Below are positions 1 to 5,433 of a stretch of DNA of 5,433 nt, piece after piece. This DNA comes from Lentisphaeria bacterium. Lineage in GTDB: Bacteria; Verrucomicrobiota; Lentisphaeria; Oligosphaerales; JAFGRS01. A program made the position numbers and the translations under genes. The notes beneath the pieces were generated by a model that worked only from the letters and a program-made list of their open reading frames with translations, was not told the origin of the DNA and made no database searches. The stretch covers positions 1 through 5,433 of the forward strand of contig JAFGRS010000729.1 of assembly GCA_016935045.1 (NCBI GenBank). The letters run 5' to 3'. Position 1 is the first letter of the stretch; every line of letters starts with the position of its first letter.

Positions 1-71
1 ACCCCAGGCAACAGCACGGCCGCAAGCACCGCCGCCACAACCGTTCCCCATCGCTTCGCTGCCCTGCGCAC
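1..71 (-). CDS. N-terminus of an exported protein (partial, runs off left edge)
   Basis: Reading the minus strand from a GTG at 71-69 gives 23 complete codons, MRRAAKRWGTVVAAVLAAVL followed by LPG, and the frame is still open at the window edge. Two arginines, then one lysine and one arginine, are followed by an uninterrupted Val/Ala/Leu stretch: the n-region and h-region of a Sec signal peptide or a first membrane anchor. An in-frame TGA at 80-78 lies just upstream and the two codons between are not starts, so this GTG is the earliest possible start. GAGGTG (79-74) could pair with 16S rRNA, although its spacing is short. The gene begins 45 bp after the maturase stop on the same strand, so cotranscription is likely. 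Its function cannot be read from this fragment. A sulfatase would fit the position, because sulfatases are exported and often sit beside their maturase, but that is only inference. Confidence 0.6.
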   Translation of the reverse strand, partial: MRRAAKRWGTVVAAVLAAVLLPG

Positions 72-116
72 GACACCTCAACCCCGGCCTGGCAAGGACG
101 GAAAGACCCCGCCCCG

Positions 117-1343
117 CTACCTGCCACAACAACGCTTGTACTTCCGCCCACTGCCGCAGGGACACGGATCGTTGCGGCCCGGCACAGACCCCGGCCCCCG
201 CGGGATGCTCTCGGCCGCGAACCGCCGCCTATCCTGGCGGACCACCTCGGCCAACTCGCGGAACCGCGGCATGGTATGCTCGTAGAACATGCGCCAGCCG
301 TTGCACAGCCCGCTGAGGTGGCGCGGGTCTCCCCCTCCGGTGCAGAGACGGTGTTTGAGGCAGTCTCCCTGACAGATCCACAGCCACGGGCAGGTGTCGC
401 AACGCTCGTGCCAGACGGACTTCTGCTGCCCGAAACTCGTGTAGATCGGCGATTGCTGCATGGTCTCCCAGGAGTCCTCCGTCACGTTGCCGATCCGCAG
501 ACGCTTCTCCACGAAGAAGTCACAGGGAAACACGTCGCCGTTGTACTCCACCACAAAGTACTGACAGCAGTTGCTGCCGAAGGGGCAGATGTTGCGCACG
601 TTGTCCACCAGCAGGGCCAACACCGAGTCGAACAGGCGGATGGATACACGGCGCGTGTCCGCGGCGTACCACAGGTCGAAGACGCGGCACAGGAACTCAC
701 CCCACTCCTCCGCGGCGATGGAAAAGGGAAGAATGCGACGGTTCTCGTCCGGTTCCACGCAGGGGATGTACTGGTGGAAGAGGAAGCCGTTGTCGCAGAG
801 ATAGTGATAGACGACCGCGGGGTCCCTGACGTTGGCTTCGCTGACGAGGATGAGGATGTTGAACTCCGCGTTGGCCTCCTGCAGGCGGCGGATGCCCCGG
901 CGGACCTCCTCGTGGGAACCCTTGCCTGCGGGGGTCAGGCGGTACTTGTCGTGCAGGTACCGGGGGCCATCCAGGCTGACGCCGGTAAGGAAATGGTATT
1001 CAGCCAGGTGGGCGGCGAACTCGGGGGTGATGAGGGTCGCATTGGTCTGCAGACCGTTGGCCACGCCGGCGCCATCACGCCCGAACTGCTGCTGGCAGCC
1101 CACCACCCGGCGGAAGAAATCCAGCCCCATCAGCGTGGGTTCACCGCCCTGCCAGCCGAACTGATAGGTCGGCTGCGGCGTGGCCATGTAGGTGCGCACC
1201 ATGGTCGCCAGCACCTCGTCCGTCATGCGGTGCCGACGGGTCTCCGGGTAGAATCCGCAGTGGCCCAGGTAGAAGCAGTACTCACAGCGCAGGTTGCAGT
1301 CGGCCGAGGCGGGTTTGACGAGTAGGGAGAAGGGGCGCACCAT
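117..1343 (-). CDS. anaerobic sulfatase-maturating enzyme (radical SAM/SPASM, formylglycine-generating) with C-terminal SEC-C motif
   Basis: This 408-residue protein is recognisable as an anSME, the cytoplasmic oxygen-independent enzyme that oxidises an active-site Cys or Ser of a sulfatase to C-alpha-formylglycine. The N-terminus SLLVKPASADCNLRCEYCFY holds the radical SAM cluster motif CxxxCxxC (C16, C20, C23). WQGGEPT at 64-70 is the SAM-binding GGEP motif. The SPASM domain carries C253, C259, C274, C315, C318, C324, C328 and C347. Their spacing matches, as I recall it, the eight auxiliary-cluster cysteines of the Clostridium perfringens enzyme. D275 directly after C274 matches the proposed catalytic aspartate. 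Residues 389-408 form a SEC-C-type zinc motif (CPC...RCC; C394, C396, C405, C406) after a Pro/Gly linker. The ATG at 1343 is preceded in frame by TGA four codons upstream with no other start between, so the start is secure. Nothing is truncated. No sulfatase substrate is visible in the window, so an anSME-like role on another peptide is not excluded. Confidence 0.93.
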   Translation of the reverse strand: MVRPFSLLVKPASADCNLRCEYCFYLGHCGFYPETRRHRMTDEVLATMVRTYMATPQPTYQFGWQGGEPTLMGLDFFRRVVGCQQQFGRDGAGVANGLQTNATLITPEFAAHLAEYHFLTGVSLDGPRYLHDKYRLTPAGKGSHEEVRRGIRRLQEANAEFNILILVSEANVRDPAVVYHYLCDNGFLFHQYIPCVEPDENRRILPFSIAAEEWGEFLCRVFDLWYAADTRRVSIRLFDSVLALLVDNVRNICPFGSNCCQYFVVEYNGDVFPCDFFVEKRLRIGNVTEDSWETMQQSPIYTSFGQQKSVWHERCDTCPWLWICQGDCLKHRLCTGGGDPRHLSGLCNGWRMFYEHTMPRFRELAEVVRQDRRRFAAESIPRGPGSVPGRNDPCPCGSGRKYKRCCGR

Positions 1344-1356
1344 GGTCGATCTTCAG

Positions 1357-1361
1357 CCTCC
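1357..1361 (-). promoter_or_regulatory. ribosome binding site of the sulfatase maturase
   Basis: The minus strand reads GGAGG here, 13 nt before the ATG at 1343. The spacing is longer than ideal, but it is the only Shine-Dalgarno-like match close to the start, and no alternative in-frame start exists upstream. Confidence 0.55.
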
Positions 1362-1496
1362 GGGCGGCTCGGAACAGGGGCCTCCGCCCGCTCCCGAACC
1401 GCCGGGTTCCATCCCGGGACCACACCGCCCGCCGTGCCCCGGCCACCAGGCCCGTCGACCTCCGGCCTCCTTGGCGCAGCGCGGTGCTCTCCCCGC

Positions 1497-1525
1497 AGCA
1501 TAGCGGCAACCGGCGCCCCTGGCAA
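1497..1525 (-). promoter_or_regulatory. predicted sigma70-type promoter for the sulfatase maturase
   Basis: The minus strand shows TTGCCA (1525-1520) as a -35 box, a 17-bp spacer, and TATGCT (1502-1497) as a -10 box. Each hexamer differs from TTGACA/TATAAT at two positions and the spacing is optimal, which stands out in such GC-rich DNA. Transcription would begin near 1490, giving a leader of about 145 nt before the maturase start and reading on into the gene at 71-1. The prediction rests on sequence only. Confidence 0.5.
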
Positions 1526-1661
1526 GAGCCCCAACCCCACAGGCCGGATTTTTGCGGCGGCACACAATAGGCACCCCGGGACGACGTTTTCCGGCCAGAA
1601 CGAGGCGCAGACGGCGCCGACGGCCCGAAATGGTCCCGGGCTGCACAACGGCCCTCACTAC

Positions 1662-1667
1662 AAGGAG
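1662..1667 (+). promoter_or_regulatory. ribosome binding site of the EF-hand protein
   Basis: AAGGAG lies 8 nt before the ATG at 1676. This near-consensus site with good spacing, together with the signal peptide that begins at this ATG, fixes the start of the gene. Confidence 0.85.
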
Positions 1668-1675
1668 ACACGACC

Positions 1676-2719
1676 ATGAGAACGCGGACTCTGATCCTGG
1701 CGGCGATCCTCGCGACGGCTTGCGCCTGGGCGCAACCCGCCCCCGGGGCACGGGGTGGCGGCGGTGGACTTCCCGACCGCGGCAATGCCGACCTCAACCG
1801 CGACGGCACCGTGGACGACAACGAGGCCGAGCAGGCTGCCCGACAGCGCATCGATGCCATCAAGGCCCAACTCGAGAAGGTGATGCAGCAGTTCGACGCC
1901 AACGGCAACGGCAGGCTCGATGACGACGAGAAGGCCGCCCTCGAAAACCGTGGCCAGGGACGCGAGGGAGGCAGGATGATGGGACGTCTCCTGGGCGCCG
2001 TCGACAAGGACGGCGACGGCAGCCTCAGCAAGGACGAGGAAGAAGCTGCCGTCAAGGCCATGGCGGGCCGTCTCAAACAGGGCCGTCAGGGCGACGCCCA
2101 ACCCGGCCCCGGCGCTGCCGGCGGTCCCGGCGGTCCCGGCGGTCCCGGCGGGGGCCCGGGGTTCATGGGGCAGGATCCGGATACCAACGGCGACTGCATC
2201 ATCGATGACACCGAAGCAAGGGTCGCGGCCGAACGGCAGGTGGACATGATCCGCACCTTCGTGGAGCGGATGCGCCAGCGTGCCGAGGACGACCCCGACA
2301 TGCGCTACCCCGACATGCTGGCCCGGGTGGACGCGGATCGGAACTGGGACGTCAGTGACGAGGAAGCCAAGGCCGCCGTGGAACAGCAGATGGCCGAGCT
2401 TCAGAAACGCAACGAGATCGTGCTGAAGTACTTTGACACCGATCAGGACGGCGCTCTCAAGGACGGCGAACTGGAAGCGGCCAAGAAGGCGTTCGCGTTC
2501 ATGAAGGAACTCGGTCCCCAGGGTTTCGCGGGCGGTCCTCCGTGGGCCGGACGCGGCATGCCCGGCGGCATGGGCCCGGGTGCCGGACCCCGGGGACCGG
2601 GCGGCGAAGCGGGCGAAGGCGCCCCGGGTGGCATGCGCCGCGGAGGCGGACCCGGAGCCGGCCCCGGCGCCGGTCCGGCGGGGGCGCGTCGCGGCCCGGG
2701 CCGAGCCGACCGGGAGTAG
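1676..2719 (+). CDS. exported EF-hand calcium-binding protein with six EF-hand loops and Gly/Pro-rich linker and tail
   Basis: This 347-residue protein begins with a signal peptide (MRTRTLILAAILATACAWAQ), probably cleaved after AWA at residue 19. C16 lies in a poor lipobox (ATAC), so a lipoprotein is less likely. Six 12-residue EF-hand loops follow, at 39-50, 74-85, 110-121, 169-180, 219-230 and 254-265. Each has D at position 1, D or N at 3 and 5, and E at 12. Loops 1, 2, 3 and 6 have the usual Gly at position 6; loop 4 has Cys (C174) and loop 5 has Trp (W224) there. A Gly/Pro linker (143-162) splits the loops three and three. Residues 283-345 form a Gly/Pro/Ala/Met tail rich in arginine, opposite in charge to the acidic core. 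It probably binds calcium outside the cytoplasm, as a free or surface-associated protein. No enzymatic domain is visible and the specific role is unknown. It is convergent with the glycoside hydrolase and divergent from the maturase, so it is likely its own transcription unit. Confidence 0.88.
   Translation: MRTRTLILAAILATACAWAQPAPGARGGGGGLPDRGNADLNRDGTVDDNEAEQAARQRIDAIKAQLEKVMQQFDANGNGRLDDDEKAALENRGQGREGGRMMGRLLGAVDKDGDGSLSKDEEEAAVKAMAGRLKQGRQGDAQPGPGAAGGPGGPGGPGGGPGFMGQDPDTNGDCIIDDTEARVAAERQVDMIRTFVERMRQRAEDDPDMRYPDMLARVDADRNWDVSDEEAKAAVEQQMAELQKRNEIVLKYFDTDQDGALKDGELEAAKKAFAFMKELGPQGFAGGPPWAGRGMPGGMGPGAGPRGPGGEAGEGAPGGMRRGGGPGAGPGAGPAGARRGPGRADRE
2120..2155 (+). repeat. tandem 9-bp repeat coding for Gly-Gly-Pro
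   Basis: Three exact copies of GGCGGTCCC (2120-2128, 2129-2137, 2138-2146) and a degenerate fourth (2147-2155) lie inside the EF-hand gene. They form the Gly/Pro linker between loops 3 and 4. The unit is a multiple of three, so slippage would change linker length without a frameshift. Confidence 0.85.
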
Positions 2720-3030
2720 GGGACGCCCCCCTACCTCTGCCGCAGTTTCTGTTCTCGACGGGCGGGTGCACCGCGGTGCACCCGCCCGATCCATTGGCCC
2801 TGGCCGGCGCCGCCGCGGCCGGGACAGAGCCCGGCCCTCCAGGCGCCCGGTCCCGTGGGTCCCGGGCGGAATGGGATCGGGAGCCCGGGTGGGGCGGGGA
2901 CGTGCGACCACAAGCGCGAACCCAGCCTATACGTCGTTGGTTTCCCGATACATGTAGGCTCCGAACGCCGACGTGGAAGAGGTCACTTGTCCGGCCGGTA
3001 GTCGCCGAGCTGTTCGCTGACTTCTGGGGA
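2720..3030. other. convergent intergenic region rich in GC hairpins
   Basis: No credible gene lies in these 311 bp between two converging stop codons. Besides the large palindrome at 2759-2788, two smaller potential hairpins can be seen. In one, GGCCGGG at 2817-2823 pairs with CCCGGCC at 2830-2836 across a 6-nt loop. In the other, CGCCCGG at 2844-2850 pairs with CCGGGCG at 2862-2868, with a small inner CCC/GGG stem. Neither is followed by a T-run. In DNA this GC-rich, short hairpins of this kind arise often by chance. From 2890 to 3030 I see nothing distinctive. Confidence 0.5.
2759..2788. terminator. perfect 30-bp palindrome, probable bidirectional terminator hairpin
   Basis: The 15-bp arms pair without any mismatch about a centre between 2773 and 2774; a real hairpin would open the central four bases. 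It starts 39 bp after the EF-hand stop and 243 bp beyond the hydrolase stop, between converging genes, which suits a terminator for either or both. There is no T-run on either strand after the stem, so it is not a textbook intrinsic terminator. The core contains the self-complementary octamer GGTGCACC twice (2765-2772 and 2775-2782), exactly 10 bp apart, so a protein-binding site is an alternative. Confidence 0.55.
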
Positions 3031-5433
3031 TCAGGGGTTGCCTGGGGCGAAGGGATCCCGCAGCCTTTCCAGGGCTCCCGGGCCACTGCCTTCGGCATAG
3101 ACCACGCGGCCCGCGAAGGCAGTCCCCTCGGACACTGGATTCCCGAAGAGGTCCGTCCAAGTCGCACCCGGAACGGCCGGCAGGGCAAAGGGTTGCCAAT
3201 CGGGACCCGAGGACACGGCGGCCACGGCACGTTCGGCGCCGGCGAACAGGTACACGTGGATGCCGCCGCCCGGATCGAGCCGCTGCTCGAAGCGCAGGTC
3301 CTCGAGAAGCCAGGCCAGGTGCGCATGGGCCGTGCCGCTCGGGTGCAGCCATCCCTCGTCCGTGGTGAACACGTTCCACTGCTTCGGCGTCGTGCCGAAG
3401 TCCCCGTGCGCGTGCATGCTGTAGAGGAAGATCCGACGTACCGCATTGGCCAGCATGCTGACCAGATAGCGTGCCAGCCGGTCGGCATCCTCCACCGCAT
3501 CCTCCGGCGGCGTGCCCGGAACGGTGTGCAGGTAGAGGCCGTTGCCCATCCTGTGAATGAGCGGGGAACCCTCCGTCATCCACACCGGCCGCGGCACCGT
3601 TCCCAGGGACTCGCGGATGGGTCCAAGGGCCACCGCCAGACCCCGCTCGACACTGTCGCCGGGGTAACCGACGCCGTCTCCCGTATAGGCGTGATAGGCA
3701 ATGGCATCGCAGTGCTCCATGCCTCCGGCTTCCAGCACCCCACGAGTCCAGTCCGAACCGCTGAAGCTCTGGCTGCCGGTGCCGCCCCCAGTGGTCGTGT
3801 TGAACCCGAGCACAACCGCCTCCGGCAACACCTCCCTGACCGTGCTCCGGGCTGCCTGCATCAGGCGGGCGAAATCCCGCTGCGGTTCCGCGCTGGTGAC
3901 GTACCCCGCCCTGCCGCCCTTCTCGTGGTCGTAGGCCACGCCCCACCAGGCGTGGATCCAGGGCTCGTTCCAGACATCGAACGCGTCCAGGACCCCCACA
4001 TACCGCGAACAGACCTGGCGAACGTACCTGACGTAGTCATCCAGGTTCTTGGGCTGGAAGAACTTGTCGAAATAGCCAAAGTCCTTCCTGCCGGTGTCCG
4101 CATAGTAACTGGCCCAGGGCGGGGCGGTCCCGAGTTCGGCCAGGACCTTGATGTGATGGGTGCGGTAGCGCTGGATCTCACGGTCAAAGAAACGCCACTG
4201 CCCCCGCTCCGGCTCCAGGTTCCACCAGCCGATGTACTGCAGGCCCGCGTCGTGCAGGCGGGTCCAGTTCAGGCCAATGGCCTTTGCCATCAGCAGGTGC
4301 CGCGTGGTGGAGTTCGTGTGCACGCCGAAGGGAGAATCGGGCGCGTCCCTGCCCCAGTACCGGGGGCGTCGCACGCGGTGGAAGACCAGTTCCTGGACCG
4401 GTGACAATGCGCTGCCGTCGCGCTCCGCCCAGACCTCGGCACGGAAGCTGCCCAAAGGCGTCACGGCCATGGCCGGGCCCAGATCGAGGCGGGTCCGCCC
4501 GTTCGCGTCCGGACGCACCGCGGGCAGGTCGATGACCGTTCCCTGAACCGAAGTCACCCGGGCGCGCACCTGGGCCCCGGCCGGTGACGGCACCAGGCAG
4601 ACATCCAGCCACGGTTCCGCCTCGTCCTCGAACACGATCCGGGCGGCCGCGGCAGCGTGGGGCCCCGATCCCAGGCAAAGGGCGACCTCACAGGCAGCGG
4701 GAGGCACGTACTCGCCACATTTGTCCCGCGGACCGGCCTGCAGACGGTCCAGGAGCAACTCCCCACTGCCACTCCAGCGAACCTGGTAGAACGGGATGCC
4801 GAAACGCGGCGTGAAGGGGACCTCGAACCGCTGCCAGTCCGGTCCCAGGGACACCGTGGCCGAGCCGAAGGTGCGCCCGGCATGCACGACCTGCACTTGC
4901 CAGTCGCCGCGGCCCTTGACCCGGGCCGTCACGGCGTGCGCTGCCACCGGATAGACCACCGGGAAGGGCTCGGAACGCAGAATCGTCGCTTCCGGGGCCT
5001 CGAGGCGCAGCGCCGGAGCGTCGCTGCCGGTCGCCGCCTCCGCCCGGACCACGTCCCCGTCCGAGGAGTCGCGGTCCAGGGACCAGCCGTTGGGGAGACC
5101 GAGGGGGAACCGGGTGCTGCGGCAGAGATTGGCGGGACCGCCGTCGGGGTAGGCGCGGCGGACCTCTGCCTCCAGGTCCGCGTCGCTGAGACGTTCGAGG
5201 GATACCTCCCGGAGATCGAAGACCCCCGCGACACCCAGGTTCAGCCATAGTCCCATGGGCTGGTCGTTGGGCCCGAGACGAAACTCGCAGTCGTAGGTCC
5301 GCCAGTCGGCGGGGACCTTCTCCGTGCGCTCCCAGTAGAAGCGGTAGGGTTGTCCGCGCTGCCGCAGGCCGAAGGTCAGGCTGCCGCCCGACTGGTGGCG
5401 GCAGGTCAGGGAGAGACGGTAGAGGTTCTCCCC
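3031..5433 (-). CDS. multidomain clan GH-A glycoside hydrolase with N-terminal carbohydrate-binding-like domains (5' end beyond window)
   Basis: The frame is open from the right edge to TGA at 3033-3031: 800 codons, numbered here from the edge. An ATG at 5256-5254 falls inside a folded domain and is not the start. Residues 1-82 are the C-terminal part of a beta-sandwich like CBM4/9. A second jelly-roll-like domain spans about 105-234 and an Ig-like domain about 245-355. The catalytic TIM barrel (about 360-715) opens with SPFGVHTNS. FDVWNEPW carries the likely acid/base E490 (codon 3966-3964), DAIAYHAY carries the conserved His H581, and VWMTEGS carries the likely nucleophile E621 (codon 3573-3571). 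A C-terminal beta domain (about 720-785) includes TWTDLFGNPV. This arrangement makes it a retaining clan GH-A hydrolase, closest by eye to GH39- and GH5-like enzymes. Family and substrate cannot be fixed from sequence alone. The domain layout suggests export, but the signal peptide would lie outside the window. Both catalytic glutamates are present, and there is no frameshift. Confidence 0.82.
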   Translation of the reverse strand, partial: GENLYRLSLTCRHQSGGSLTFGLRQRGQPYRFYWERTEKVPADWRTYDCEFRLGPNDQPMGLWLNLGVAGVFDLREVSLERLSDADLEAEVRRAYPDGGPANLCRSTRFPLGLPNGWSLDRDSSDGDVVRAEAATGSDAPALRLEAPEATILRSEPFPVVYPVAAHAVTARVKGRGDWQVQVVHAGRTFGSATVSLGPDWQRFEVPFTPRFGIPFYQVRWSGSGELLLDRLQAGPRDKCGEYVPPAACEVALCLGSGPHAAAAARIVFEDEAEPWLDVCLVPSPAGAQVRARVTSVQGTVIDLPAVRPDANGRTRLDLGPAMAVTPLGSFRAEVWAERDGSALSPVQELVFHRVRRPRYWGRDAPDSPFGVHTNSTTRHLLMAKAIGLNWTRLHDAGLQYIGWWNLEPERGQWRFFDREIQRYRTHHIKVLAELGTAPPWASYYADTGRKDFGYFDKFFQPKNLDDYVRYVRQVCSRYVGVLDAFDVWNEPWIHAWWGVAYDHEKGGRAGYVTSAEPQRDFARLMQAARSTVREVLPEAVVLGFNTTTGGGTGSQSFSGSDWTRGVLEAGGMEHCDAIAYHAYTGDGVGYPGDSVERGLAVALGPIRESLGTVPRPVWMTEGSPLIHRMGNGLYLHTVPGTPPEDAVEDADRLARYLVSMLANAVRRIFLYSMHAHGDFGTTPKQWNVFTTDEGWLHPSGTAHAHLAWLLEDLRFEQRLDPGGGIHVYLFAGAERAVAAVSSGPDWQPFALPAVPGATWTDLFGNPVSEGTAFAGRVVYAEGSGPGALERLRDPFAPGNP

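Larger units (their letters stand above)
1344..1675. other. divergent intergenic region between maturase and EF-hand gene
   Basis: This 332-bp gap separates two divergently read genes. It contains the minus-strand promoter described separately, the roughly 145-nt maturase leader, and the ribosome binding site of the EF-hand gene. Within the leader a second purine-rich block, AAGGAGG (minus strand, near 1472-1466), is not followed at a proper distance by a convincing coding frame. No plus-strand promoter for the EF-hand gene could be identified with confidence: a T-run at 1549-1553 followed by an A/T-containing stretch near 1563-1569 has the wrong spacing for a -35/-10 pair. I saw no RNA gene or riboswitch signature. 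Confidence 0.6.

Noticed and set aside
1..51. ATG at 51-49 (minus strand) as the start of the left-edge gene
   Set aside because: It is in a different frame, gives a Gly/Cys-rich peptide without a signal sequence, and has no ribosome binding site. The GTG at 71 gives a proper signal peptide.
276..1325. Open plus-strand frame of 349 codons antisense to the sulfatase maturase
   Set aside because: It lies entirely inside a confidently identified minus-strand gene. Its translation is Val/Ala/Gly-rich without domain motifs, as expected from codon-position bias in GC-rich DNA.
1548..1569. Plus-strand promoter for the EF-hand gene built on the T-run and the following A/T-containing stretch
   Set aside because: The possible -35 and -10 hexamers are only about five bases apart, so they cannot form a sigma70 promoter.
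1413..1640. 10-bp inverted repeat CCCGGGACCA (1413-1422) / TGGTCCCGGG (1631-1640)
   Set aside because: The arms are more than 200 bp apart and built on the common CCCGGG core. A chance match is likely in this GC-rich gap.
1282..2911. Long minus-strand frames (1282-2076 and 1658-2911) over the EF-hand gene and the divergent gap
   Set aside because: They are antisense to a gene with a signal peptide, a ribosome binding site and six EF-hand loops. Their products are low-complexity, and the first overlaps the maturase out of frame.
2927..3030. Continuation of the hydrolase beyond its stop in another minus-strand frame (ending ...GAYMYRETNDV)
   Set aside because: The hydrolase ends naturally after its C-terminal beta domain, and the continuation shows no match to a known extension. 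I see no sign of a frameshift.
2542..4404. Open plus-strand frame of 620 codons crossing the EF-hand gene end, the intergenic region and the hydrolase
   Set aside because: It runs across the convergent gene boundary and is antisense to conserved catalytic sequence. The translation is rich in Arg, Pro and Gly and shows no recognisable fold.

Overview
The window is strongly GC-rich with GC-biased third codon positions, which opens many long false frames on the opposite strand. It looks like a bacterium from a lineage specialised in polysaccharide degradation. The mix of an anaerobic sulfatase-maturing radical SAM enzyme, an exported EF-hand protein with Gly/Pro-rich low-complexity stretches, and a very large multidomain glycoside hydrolase is typical of the Planctomycetota/Verrucomicrobiota/Lentisphaerota/Kiritimatiellota group or of Hydrogenedentota. 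This placement is inference from gene content, not from a marker gene.

Layout, left to right. (1) Positions 1-71, minus strand: the first 23 codons of a protein that runs off the left edge and begins with a clear export signal. (2) 117-1343, minus strand: an intact anaerobic sulfatase-maturating enzyme (radical SAM + SPASM) with a C-terminal SEC-C zinc motif, 45 bp upstream of gene 1 and probably cotranscribed with it. (3) 1344-1675: a divergent intergenic region holding a good sigma70-type promoter for the maturase. (4) 1676-2719, plus strand: a secreted protein with six EF-hand loops. (5) 2720-3030: a convergent intergenic region with a perfect 30-bp palindrome. (6) 3031-5433, minus strand: the C-terminal 800 codons of a multidomain clan GH-A glycoside hydrolase whose start lies beyond the right edge.

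How they may work together: the maturase would make the catalytic formylglycine of a sulfatase before export, and the glycoside hydrolase would cleave a polysaccharide or oligosaccharide. The EF-hand protein could bind calcium at the cell surface or outside the cell. Sulfated-glycan degradation is the natural reading, but no sulfatase is visible here. The truncated exported gene directly after the maturase is the obvious place to look for one. I found no RNA gene, CRISPR array, mobile element or clearly new system.
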